A program made the position numbers and the translations under genes. A DNA stretch of 8,079 bases from Anaerolineae bacterium (GTDB taxonomy: Bacteria; Chloroflexota; Anaerolineae; Aggregatilineales; Aggregatilineaceae): positions 1 to 8,079 of the forward strand of contig JADLHR010000155.1 in the NCBI GenBank assembly GCA_020848665.1, in the 5' to 3' direction. How positions within the stretch are numbered: the first letter of the stretch is position 1; every line of letters begins with the position of its first letter. The notes beneath the pieces are model-generated. The model was given only the letters and a program-made list of their open reading frames with translations, searched no databases and had not been told where the DNA came from. Below, one piece after another: positions 1 through 6,074 of this stretch.

Positions 1-236
1 ATGACACTGCGATGGGCGATCCCCAGCGTGCGGGCGATGCGGCGAAAGTTCATCCCATCCACATACATTTGGATGGCCTGCCGGCGAAACTCGTCGCGAT
101 AGCCGTACGGTGCCGGCTCGGGCGTGTACTTCCGCTGGCAGCGCTGGCATTTGTAGCGCTGGCTGCCGGAGGCGTTCAGCCCCGCTTTGACCTTCCGTTC
201 GGTTCGGTGACAGTAGGGACATATGGTTTGGCTCAT
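1..236 (-). CDS. IS1/InsA-like transposase, N-terminal part (runs off left edge)
   Basis: Reading the minus strand from the ATG at 236 down to base 1 gives 78 uninterrupted codons with no stop. The product begins MSQTICPYCHR and has a zinc ribbon with CPYC at residues 6-9 and CQRC at 30-33. A basic linker follows, then a helix-turn-helix-like stretch (about residues 48-78, containing FRRIARTLGIAHRSV). This zinc ribbon plus HTH arrangement is typical of InsA or the N-terminus of IS1-family and related transposases, where it binds the element ends. The catalytic DDE part would lie beyond base 1, so it cannot be said whether the gene is intact. The Shine-Dalgarno is weak. No terminal inverted repeat or target duplication was identified on the right side, so the element boundary is unknown. 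The zinc-ribbon/HTH assignment is firm; the exact IS family is less so. Confidence 0.8.
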   Translation of the reverse strand, partial: MSQTICPYCHRTERKVKAGLNASGSQRYKCQRCQRKYTPEPAPYGYRDEFRRQAIQMYVDGMNFRRIARTLGIAHRSV

Positions 237-290
237 GCTGCTATTTTACCTGTATCCCTATTTTTATCCACTCCCCGCGCAAAGCCGGGA

Positions 291-319
291 TTGACAATTT
301 CGTTCATTATCCTTATACT
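291..319 (+). promoter_or_regulatory. Near-consensus sigma-70 promoter for rnj
   Basis: TTGACA (291-296) is followed by a 17-base spacer and TATACT (314-319), a perfect -35 and a 5/6 -10 at the optimal distance. Transcription would start near 326 and give a leader of about 230 bases before the rnj ATG at 559. No convincing ORF lies between, so rnj is the likely target. The site is only about 55 bases from the transposase start and points away from it, so it may have arrived with, or been altered by, the insertion. Confidence 0.6.
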
Positions 320-471
320 TATGCCCGATGAAACACCTGCAACCAGCACTTCTCCCCTTCTTTCACCTCATTCGCGTTCACCTTTATTGACCAGCGCAGT
401 GGGTGTCGAAGTCGCAGACACGGCGGGCTGATACCTGAGTCATGCCCTGCAACCTTGCTGTTTAGCAGCTT

Positions 472-495
472 ACTGGTGTTAGGCAACTGGTGTTA
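472..495 (+). repeat. Short direct repeat ACTGGTGTTA x2
   Basis: The 10-mer ACTGGTGTTA occurs at 472-481 and again at 486-495, separated by four bases (GGCA), within the presumed rnj leader. It could be a protein- or RNA-binding site, a scar from a mobile element end, or chance. No other copy was noticed in the window. Confidence 0.4.
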
Positions 496-539
496 TTCAA
501 ACGTATCGTTCGTGAATTTTGAGCCGTCCGCTGGACGGC
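495..539 (+). promoter_or_regulatory. Two leader hairpins just upstream of the rnj ribosome-binding site
   Basis: The first hairpin pairs ATTCA (495-499) and AACG (500-503) with CGTT (507-510) and TGAAT (513-517), with a 2-base bulge. The second is a compact 7-bp stem, GCCGTCC (523-529) with GGACGGC (533-539), and a 3-base loop; it ends 10 bases before the AGGA at 550-553. The rest of 237-558 holds the promoter at 291-319 and the short repeat, and no supported gene. Structured leaders are common on ribonuclease mRNAs that control their own decay, but autoregulation here is only inference. Confidence 0.4.
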
Positions 540-558
540 GGGAAAGCATAGGAAAGTA

Positions 559-2178
559 ATGGCACAGAAACTGCGTATCATTCCCCTCGGCGGCCTGGGG
601 GAAATCGGCAAGAACATGACCGTCTACGAATACGGCCGCAATATGATTGTCGTGGACTGCGGGGTAATGTTCCCCGAAAGCGACATGTACGGCATCGACC
701 TGGTGCTGCCGGACTACAACTACGTGATCCAGAACCAGGACCGCCTGCGCGGCATCGTGCTGACGCACGCGCATATGGATCACATCGCGGCGCTGCCCTA
801 CCTGCTGCGACACGTCAAAGCGCCGATCTACGGCACGCCGCTGACGCTGGGGCTGGTCGAGCGCCAGCTCCGCGAGAAGAACGTGCTGGATCGCGCCGCC
901 CTGCTACCCTTGACGCAGGCGCAGCCGGTGCAGCTTGGGCCGTTCCGCGTGACGCCGTTCGCCGTCGCGCACTCGATCCCGGACTCGGTCGGGTTCGTGA
1001 TCGACACGCCGGTTGGCACAGTTGTGCACACCGGTGACTACAAGCTGGACGAAACGCCCGCCGGGGGCTACAAGACCGACCTGGACACGCTCCAGGCGCT
1101 GACGCAGGGCGGCGTGCTCGCCATGCTGGGCGACAGCACCAACGCCGACCGTCCCGGCCGCACGCCGACCGAGCGCGTCGTCGCTGAGACAATTGATCGC
1201 CTGCTGGCCGAAGCCGGGAACCAGCGCGTCATCATCGCTACCTTCTCGTCGTTGCTGGCGCGCTTGCAGGAGATCATGCGCCTGGCGCACAAGTACGGGC
1301 GCAAGGTCGCGCTGACCGGACGCAGCCTGATCGAGAACGTCAACCTGGCGCGCGAGCTGGGCTACCTGGATGTGCCGGAAGGGCTGCTAGTCGATGTCGA
1401 GGCGCATATCCCGCCATCGAAGATGCTGATTCTCTCGACCGGGTCGCAGGGCGAGCCGCGCTCGGCCCTCAACCAGATGGCGAACGACCTGCACCGCAGC
1501 CTGAAGATCGGTCCCGGCGACCTGATCATCATCTCCGGCGGCACAATCCCCGGCAACGAGGAGACGGTCGGCGGGATGCTCAACAAGCTGTTTGAGCGCG
1601 GCGCGAACGTGATCTACGGCCCGATGGCGCAGGTGCATGTTTCCGGCCACGGCAGCCGTGACGAGCTGCGCGCCATGATCGAGACGGTCAAGCCGCGCTA
1701 CCTGATCCCGGCGCACGGCGAGGCGCGCCATCTGTACCTGCACGCGCAGCTTGCTGCCGAGGCCGGAATGCCCGACGATCACGTGTTCGTCCTGCGGGAC
1801 GGCGCGCAGTGGATCACCGACGGCGAGAACGCCTGGACCGAAGAATCGATCGCGATTGACGAGGTGCTGGTCGATGGGCGGCTGATCGGCGAGATCGGCG
1901 AGATCGTGATGCGCGACCGCCGCCGCCTGTCGCAGGATGGCTTCATCGTTGCGCTGATCCCGATCGACGCCGACAAGCGCCTGATCGGCGAGCCGCAGAT
2001 CGTCAGCCGGGGATTTGTGTATCTCAACGGCGCAGATGACCTGCTCGCCTCGGCGCGGCAGGAGATCAAGCGCCAGTACCGGCGCGGCGAGCGCAACGTC
2101 CAGCGCGCGCTGGAAGACTTCTTCTACCGCGAGACACAGCTTCGCCCGGTGGTCCTGCCGCAGTACGTTCAGGTCTAG
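559..2178 (+). CDS. rnj: Ribonuclease J (metallo-beta-lactamase/beta-CASP RNase)
   Basis: The 539-aa product is close to the roughly 555 aa usual for RNase J. RNase J is a cytoplasmic endonuclease and 5'-to-3' exonuclease for mRNA turnover and rRNA/sRNA maturation. The metal-binding motif HAHMDH is at residues 70-75, with further ligands visible as H138 (AHSIPDS), D160 (HTGD) and H386 (PAHGE). The beta-CASP region follows (about 190-380), with GDSTNAD (191-197), TGRSLIEN, STGSQGEP (293-300) and HVSGHGS (360-366). The C-terminal domain ends LRPVVLPQYVQV, resembling the normal RNase J terminus. The ATG at 559 has AGGA at 550-553 and its N-terminus aligns with the family's usual start (IIPLGGLGEIGKNM). 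Where B. subtilis RNase J1 has FASN followed by a conserved arginine-glutamine segment, this protein reads FSSLLARLQ, probably a lineage variant. The gene seems monocistronic, with its own promoter and terminator. Confidence 0.95.
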   Translation: MAQKLRIIPLGGLGEIGKNMTVYEYGRNMIVVDCGVMFPESDMYGIDLVLPDYNYVIQNQDRLRGIVLTHAHMDHIAALPYLLRHVKAPIYGTPLTLGLVERQLREKNVLDRAALLPLTQAQPVQLGPFRVTPFAVAHSIPDSVGFVIDTPVGTVVHTGDYKLDETPAGGYKTDLDTLQALTQGGVLAMLGDSTNADRPGRTPTERVVAETIDRLLAEAGNQRVIIATFSSLLARLQEIMRLAHKYGRKVALTGRSLIENVNLARELGYLDVPEGLLVDVEAHIPPSKMLILSTGSQGEPRSALNQMANDLHRSLKIGPGDLIIISGGTIPGNEETVGGMLNKLFERGANVIYGPMAQVHVSGHGSRDELRAMIETVKPRYLIPAHGEARHLYLHAQLAAEAGMPDDHVFVLRDGAQWITDGENAWTEESIAIDEVLVDGRLIGEIGEIVMRDRRRLSQDGFIVALIPIDADKRLIGEPQIVSRGFVYLNGADDLLASARQEIKRQYRRGERNVQRALEDFFYRETQLRPVVLPQYVQV

Positions 2179-2366
2179 AGCGTGTTATGCACTTGCGCGC
2201 CGGGTAACCCCCCCATCCCCCGGCCCCTTGCCCCCAAAATGAGGGAAGGGGAGACTGTTCTGGTTTTTTTCCTTCCCTCGCTCTGGGGGAAGGAAAGCCG
2301 ACCGCAGGTCGGAAGGATGGGGGGGTGGCCTGGAAACCAGACCATGAAGTGCATAACAGCCTCTAG
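2175..2366. mobile_element. MITE-like palindromic element at the rnj stop codon
   Basis: A 192-base stretch begins with CTAGAG, two bases, then TGTTATGCACTT (2175-2194) and ends with the inverse, AAGTGCATAACA, two bases, CTCTAG (2347-2366): an 18/20 terminal inverted repeat. Inside are more inverted arms: ACCCCCCCATCC (2207-2218) with GGATGGGGGGGT (2315-2326), and GAGGGAAGG (2241-2249) with CCTTCCCTC (2271-2279). A small CCGACC/GGTCGG hairpin lies at 2298-2312. No transposase is encoded, so it fits a miniature inverted-repeat element. The outermost CTAG (or TA) could be the target duplication, as made by IS5-family or similar transposases. The rnj stop TAG (2176-2178) lies inside the left CTAG. 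An ORF of about 100 codons starting at 2182 runs through the palindrome with low-complexity Pro/Arg/Gly sequence and is not considered a gene. Confidence 0.65.
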
Positions 2367-2390
2367 GCCCGGCCACGCGGCGCCGGTTCG

Positions 2391-2420
2391 AACGGGGCTT
2401 CCTGAGCGAGGCCCCGTTTT
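2391..2420 (+). terminator. Rho-independent terminator of rnj
   Basis: AACGGGGCTTC (2391-2401) pairs with GAGGCCCCGTT (2408-2418) through one G-U pair, giving an 11-bp GC-rich stem with a 6-base loop, followed by TTG after the stem's own TT (four Ts in all, 2417-2420). The T tract is short but the stem is strong. It should stop rnj transcripts and insulate the Pho-regulated pst promoter just downstream. Confidence 0.75.
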
Positions 2421-2440
2421 GATTCTGCGCGCGCTGGCGG

Positions 2441-2500
2441 TTAATGAAGTTTTACCAGGATTTTACGGATCATTAAACGCCGCTAAACGTCCGCTGAACC
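2441..2500 (+). promoter_or_regulatory. Pho box: six half-sites at about 11-bp spacing upstream of pstS
   Basis: The core tetramers TTAA (2441), TTAC (2452), TTAC (2463), AAAC (2475), AAAC (2485) and GAAC (2496) recur at intervals of 11, 11, 12, 10 and 11 bases. The last three read TTAAACG, CTAAACG and CTGAACC. Direct repeats of a T/A-rich core ending in AC, one per helical turn, are the known architecture of PhoB/PhoP operators (compare TTWACA repeats of Bacillus PhoP). Position supports this: the last half-site ends about 9 bases before the -10 at 2510, as in activator-dependent Pho promoters. No PhoB/PhoR gene lies in the window. Confidence 0.75.
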
Positions 2501-2509
2501 TGCCGTGAC

Positions 2510-2515
2510 TATAGT
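2510..2515 (+). promoter_or_regulatory. -10 element of the pst promoter
   Basis: TATAGT matches the sigma-70 -10 at 5/6 positions. Seventeen bases upstream the sequence is ACGTCC, which does not resemble TTGACA, so the promoter probably depends on the regulator bound at the adjacent Pho box. Transcription would begin near 2522, leaving a leader of about 50 bases before the pstS ATG at 2572. Confidence 0.6.
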
Positions 2516-2544
2516 CTGTACTGGTGGACTGGGGATCAGGCAGC

Positions 2545-2571
2545 AAGGAGTGGCCGGAACATCCGGCGCGT
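2545..2571 (+). promoter_or_regulatory. pstS Shine-Dalgarno separated from ATG by a hairpin
   Basis: AAGGAG (2545-2550) is a strong Shine-Dalgarno, but the preferred ATG is 21 bases further on, too far for normal initiation. Between them GCCGGA (2553-2558) and TCCGGC (2562-2567) form a perfect 6-bp stem with a 3-base loop. Folding removes 15 bases and leaves 6 effective bases between SD and ATG, near optimal. Structure-mediated spacing is known in a few phage and bacterial genes; its use here is inference. Confidence 0.5.
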
Positions 2572-3501
2572 ATGACGAATGCACCTCTCCGCGCGCGACA
2601 GCGCGAGCGATGGACCGGCGGGCTGCTGCTCGCCCTCCTGGCGTGGATCGCGCTCAGCGGCTGCGCGTCGTCCGCCTCTGGCGACGACCCCGGCGCGTCC
2701 GACCGCGCCATCCAGAATAAAGGCTCCGACACGCTTGTCAACGTCGCGCTGGCCTGGGCCGAGGCGTACCAGACGGTCGCACCGGACGTGGCAATCGCAG
2801 TCACAGGCGGCGGCTCCGGCACGGGGATCGCGTCGCTGCTGAACGGCACGGTGGACATCGCCAACGCCTCGCGCGAGATCAAGCCGGACGAAATCGACGC
2901 CGCGCGCGCCCAGGGGATCGAGCCGGTCGAGTTCACCGTCGCCATCGACGCGCTGGCCGTGATCATCCACCTCGACAACCCGGTCGATCAGCTCACGCTC
3001 CCGCAACTGGCCGATATTTACACCGGGCGAATCACCAACTGGAACGAAGTCGGCGGGCGGGACGCGCCGATCGTGCTCGTCTCGCGCGAGAGCAACTCCG
3101 GCACGCACGTCTATTTCCTGGAAGAAGTCGTCCGCCTGGGTGACTCCGAGAACCGGGACATTTTCGCCGCCCGCACGCTGATGATGTCCTCGTCGGTCGG
3201 GATCACCAGTGAGGTCAGCCGCAACGTTAACGCCATCGGCTACGACGGGCTGGGCTATGTGACGGACAGCGAGAAAATCGTTGCCGTCGCACGGGACGGC
3301 GCCTCGCCCTACGTGCTCCCTTCGGTCGAAACCGCCGCCGATGGCAGCTACGCGCTGTCGCGCAACCTGTACATGATCACGGCAGGCCAGCCTACCGGCG
3401 CAATCGCCGCCTACCTCGACTGGATTCTCAGCCCGGCGGGGCAGAAGATCGTCGCGGACCTGGGCTTCGTGCCGATCAGCGGTCTGGCGGACAAGGAATA
3501 G
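2572..3501 (+). CDS. pstS: Phosphate-binding lipoprotein PstS
   Basis: The 309-aa product is the extracytoplasmic receptor that hands phosphate to PstC/PstA. A basic N-terminus (RARQRERW) precedes a hydrophobic segment (about 17-29) and a lipobox LSGC, with Cys31 the predicted lipidated residue. Ligand-site motifs are visible: GSDT (51-54), GGGSGTG (79-85), the ANASRE segment (97-102), Asp126 in AIDALAVI, and SRESNSGT (171-178). In the last, R172 and S176-G177-T178 match the spacing of the E. coli PstS Arg135/Ser139-Gly140-Thr141 phosphate ligands. An in-frame GTG at 2524 would add 16 residues, but it sits within a couple of bases of the predicted transcript start and puts an odd stretch before the signal peptide, so ATG 2572 is preferred. 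It is the first gene of the operon, 3 bases before pstC. Confidence 0.92.
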   Translation: MTNAPLRARQRERWTGGLLLALLAWIALSGCASSASGDDPGASDRAIQNKGSDTLVNVALAWAEAYQTVAPDVAIAVTGGGSGTGIASLLNGTVDIANASREIKPDEIDAARAQGIEPVEFTVAIDALAVIIHLDNPVDQLTLPQLADIYTGRITNWNEVGGRDAPIVLVSRESNSGTHVYFLEEVVRLGDSENRDIFAARTLMMSSSVGITSEVSRNVNAIGYDGLGYVTDSEKIVAVARDGASPYVLPSVETAADGSYALSRNLYMITAGQPTGAIAAYLDWILSPAGQKIVADLGFVPISGLADKE

Positions 3502-3504
3502 GCG

Positions 3505-4467
3505 ATGGCAAACCTGACCGAGTTCGCCAGAGAACGCTATGCGCAGGCGGCTCTGCGCGCTCGCCCGGCGAGCATCTGGCTGCGTCGCGGCTGGTCCGAG
3601 ACGCTGATCGAGCTGCTGATCCGTCTGTCTGGCCTCTCGACAATCGCGATCGTTGGGCTGATCTTCCTGTTCCTGGTGCGCGAGGGGCTGCCAACCTTCC
3701 TCGACATCCCGCTACGCCAGTTATTCAGCGGGCGCTGGTATCCGATTGAGGGGCTGTACGGGCTGTGGCCGCTGCTAGTCGGCTCGCTGGTGGTCACCGC
3801 CGGGGCGATCATCATCGCGGTCCCGCTTGGCCTGACGACTGCGATCTACCTGGGCGAGATCGCCCCGCCCTGGCAGCGCGAGATTCTCAAGCCGTTGGTC
3901 GAAGTTCTGGCGGGCATTCCCTCGATTGTGCTCGGCTTTCTGGGGTGGGTTACGCTCGCGCCGATTATCCAGGGCCTCGGCGCGCCAACCGGCCTGACCG
4001 CGCTGACCGGATCGCTGATTCTGGCGTATATGGCGCTGCCCGCGATCATCAGCATCTCGGAAGACGCGCTCTACGCCGTGCCGAAGGAGTATCGCGACGG
4101 AGCGCTGGCAATCGGCGCGACGCAGTGGCAGACGATCTGGCGCGTGGTGCTGCCCGCCGCCCGCTCCGGGCTGGCGATGGCCGTCATGCTCGGCATTGGG
4201 CGCGCCATCGGCGAGACGATGGCGGTGATGATGGTCACCGGCAACGCCGCCTTCGTGCCTGATCTTGGCCTAGATATGCCGCTCAGCCCGGTCCGCACCA
4301 TGACCGCGACCATCGCGGCGGAAATGGGCGAAGTCGCGCAGGGCAGCCTGCACTACAGCGTGCTGTTCGGGATCGGGATCGTGCTGTTCGTGGTGACGTT
4401 TACCATCAACCTGATCGCGGGGCGGTTGGTCGGCTCCGTCGTGCGGCGGCGCGGGGGCCAGCTATGA
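3505..4467 (+). CDS. pstC: Phosphate ABC transporter permease PstC
   Basis: This 320-aa inner-membrane permease forms the phosphate channel with PstA. A cytoplasmic N-terminus of about 35 residues leads into hydrophobic segments near 41-58, 88-110, 132-155, 165-185, 222-246 and 283-306. The cytoplasmic EAA loop that contacts the ATPase is clear at about 195-218 (YRDGALAIGATQWQ then IWRVVLP). GRAIGETMA at 232-240 holds R233 and E237, which correspond to the charged residues of E. coli PstC known to be needed for transport. ATG 3505 has AAGGA at 3493-3497. The stop overlaps the pstA start (ATGA), indicating translational coupling. Length is normal for the family. Confidence 0.95.
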   Translation: MANLTEFARERYAQAALRARPASIWLRRGWSETLIELLIRLSGLSTIAIVGLIFLFLVREGLPTFLDIPLRQLFSGRWYPIEGLYGLWPLLVGSLVVTAGAIIIAVPLGLTTAIYLGEIAPPWQREILKPLVEVLAGIPSIVLGFLGWVTLAPIIQGLGAPTGLTALTGSLILAYMALPAIISISEDALYAVPKEYRDGALAIGATQWQTIWRVVLPAARSGLAMAVMLGIGRAIGETMAVMMVTGNAAFVPDLGLDMPLSPVRTMTATIAAEMGEVAQGSLHYSVLFGIGIVLFVVTFTINLIAGRLVGSVVRRRGGQL

Positions 4468-5309
4468 AACGGCAGCAGACGCAAAAGCTCGCGATTGCAG
4501 TCATCACCGGCGCGGCGGCGCTAGTCGTCATCCCAATTGTGTTGGTCATCCTGTACATCGTCGTGCAGGGCATCGGCGCGCTGAGCTGGGAATTTCTGAC
4601 CGCGCGCCCGCGCAACGGCATGACCGAAGGCGGGATCATGCCCGCCATTCTCGGCACGCTGATCCTGACGCTGGGCACGGCCATCGTCTGCCTTCCGCTG
4701 GCGATTGGCGCCGCGATTTACCTGGCAGAGTACGCGAAAGACAATCGCCTGACGCGCTGGGTGCGGCTCGCAATTGTCAATCTCGCCGGGATTCCTTCAA
4801 TCGTCTACGGACTGTTCGGGCTGGGCGCGTTCGTGCTGTTTCTCCAGTTCGGCACGTCGATCCTGGCCGGGTCGCTGACGCTTGGCATCATGACCCTGCC
4901 GGTCGTGATCAGCACGGCAGAGGAAGCGATCCTGTCCGTCCCGCAGGAGTTTCGCCTGGTCAGCCAGAGCCTCGGCGCGACGCGCTGGCAGACGATCCGG
5001 CACCAGGTGCTGCCACACGCCATGCCGGGGATCATCACCGGCATCATCCTCGGCCTGAGCCGCGCCGCGGGCGAGACTGCCCCGATCCTGTTCACCGTCG
5101 CCGCGTTCTATCTGCCCTCGCTGCCCAGTTCCGTCTCCGATCAGACGATGGCGCTGCCCTATCACCTCTATGTCATCACGACGCAGGTGCCGGGCATGCC
5201 GCTCTCGGTGCAGTACGGCACGGCGCTCGTGCTGCTGCTGCTCGTGCTGTCACTGACATTGGTCGCCACCGTGATCCGCACGCGGATGCGGCGGCGGCGG
5301 GATTGGTAG
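4464..5309 (+). CDS. pstA: Phosphate ABC transporter permease PstA
   Basis: This 281-aa permease pairs with PstC. Hydrophobic segments are visible near 10-36, 60-88, 104-128, 134-152, 187-213 and 252-272. The EAA loop is at 163-186 (FRLVSQSLGATRWQ then IRHQVLPHA), and the PstA signature SRAAGETAPI spans 199-208, including R200 and E204. The C-terminus is strongly basic (RTRMRRRRDW), as expected for a cytoplasmic tail. The ATG overlaps the pstC stop by four bases (ATGA). The next gene starts 6 bases after the stop. PstC and PstA have clearly different EAA loops, so the two ATPase subunits downstream face non-identical docking surfaces. Confidence 0.94.
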   Translation: MKRQQTQKLAIAVITGAAALVVIPIVLVILYIVVQGIGALSWEFLTARPRNGMTEGGIMPAILGTLILTLGTAIVCLPLAIGAAIYLAEYAKDNRLTRWVRLAIVNLAGIPSIVYGLFGLGAFVLFLQFGTSILAGSLTLGIMTLPVVISTAEEAILSVPQEFRLVSQSLGATRWQTIRHQVLPHAMPGIITGIILGLSRAAGETAPILFTVAAFYLPSLPSSVSDQTMALPYHLYVITTQVPGMPLSVQYGTALVLLLLVLSLTLVATVIRTRMRRRRDW

Positions 5310-5315
5310 GCTGTC

Positions 5316-6074
5316 GTGGATCCCAAAATCGCGGTTCAGAACGTGTTTTTTACCTACGGCGATGGGACCGAAGCCCTGCGCAACGTCTCGCTGGACATCG
5401 CCCCGTTCCAGATTTTTGTGCTGTTCGGCCCGGCGCGCGCCGGAAAGACCACACTGCTGCGGCTGTTCAACCGGTTGTCCGACCTGATTGAGAATACGAC
5501 CGTGCAGGGGCAGGTACTGGTCAGCGGGCGCGATGTCTTCGAGCGCAGCACGGATGTGATCGACCTGCGGCGGCGGATCGGCATGGTTTTCGCCGTGCCC
5601 ACCCCCCTGCCCGGCACAATCCGCGAGAACCTGACCTACGGCCTGCGCATGGCGGGCGTCCGCAGCCGTGACGAGCTGGAGCGGCGCGTCGAGCGATCGC
5701 TGACCCAGGCCGCGCTGTGGGATGAAGCCAAAGACCGCCTCAGCCGGCCGGCCTCGGCGCTCTCCGGCGGGCAGAAGCAGCGGCTGTGCATCGCGCGCAG
5801 CCTGGCGCTGGAGCCGGAAGTGCTGATTCTGGACAATCCGACTTCCGGCCTGGACCCGCTCTCGACCGCGATGGTCGAGGAAAGCCTGCATGACCTCAAG
5901 CAGCGTTACACGATCATCATGGTGCCGCACAGCGTCCAGCAGGCGGCGCGGGTCGCAACGCGCGCCGCGTTCATGCTCGACGGCGAAATCGTGGAGGTCG
6001 GCGACGCCGATCAGATTTTCGGACAGCCCCTGGTCAAGCAGACCGAAGATTACGTGACAGGACGGTTCGGGTGA
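5316..6074 (+). CDS. pstB: Degenerate PstB-type ATPase subunit (PstB1)
   Basis: The 252-aa protein has PstB length and overall sequence but a damaged ATP site. Walker A (38-46) reads GPARAGKTT: the middle glycine of GxxGxGK is Arg41, while Lys44 is kept. The Q-loop, normally VFQ, reads VFAVPTPLP, so the glutamine is Ala93. Walker B (170-175) reads LILDNP, so the catalytic glutamate is Asn174. By contrast the signature LSGGQ (149-153) and the H-loop His205 (VPHS) are intact. Such a subunit might bind nucleotide but should not hydrolyse it alone; it can still donate LSGGQ to a partner. The frame is fully open with normal composition, so it is not a pseudogene. It starts with GTG, 6 bases after pstA, with a weak SD. 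The stop overlaps the next start (TGATG), favouring coupled, roughly equal synthesis with PstB2. Confidence 0.9.
   Translation: MDPKIAVQNVFFTYGDGTEALRNVSLDIAPFQIFVLFGPARAGKTTLLRLFNRLSDLIENTTVQGQVLVSGRDVFERSTDVIDLRRRIGMVFAVPTPLPGTIRENLTYGLRMAGVRSRDELERRVERSLTQAALWDEAKDRLSRPASALSGGQKQRLCIARSLALEPEVLILDNPTSGLDPLSTAMVEESLHDLKQRYTIIMVPHSVQQAARVATRAAFMLDGEIVEVGDADQIFGQPLVKQTEDYVTGRFG

Noticed and set aside
12..431. Plus-strand open frame of 139 codons
   Set aside because: It runs antisense to the transposase N-terminus and through the rnj promoter, with low-complexity Ala/Leu/Pro sequence and no recognisable domain.
336..454. 9-bp direct repeat CCTGCAACC (336-344 and 446-454) as a transposon target duplication
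   Set aside because: It lies entirely to one side of the transposase gene with no inverted repeats next to either copy, and chance is plausible.
2182..2508. Plus-strand open frame of 108 codons after rnj
   Set aside because: It crosses the palindromic element, the terminator stem and the Pho box; its sequence is the Pro/Arg/Gly-rich type produced by such repeats.
2536..3108. Long minus-strand open frame opposite pstS
   Set aside because: It is a shadow of GC-rich codon usage opposite a well-supported gene, with no domain visible.
5250..5930. Minus-strand open frame of 226 codons opposite pstB1
   Set aside because: It lies antisense to the PstB1 motifs and ends inside pstA; nothing in its translation resembles a known fold.
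5316..6074. PstB1 as a decaying pseudogene
   Set aside because: The frame is intact, of full length, coupled at both ends, and retains LSGGQ and the H-loop; the losses match a heterodimer partner rather than random decay.
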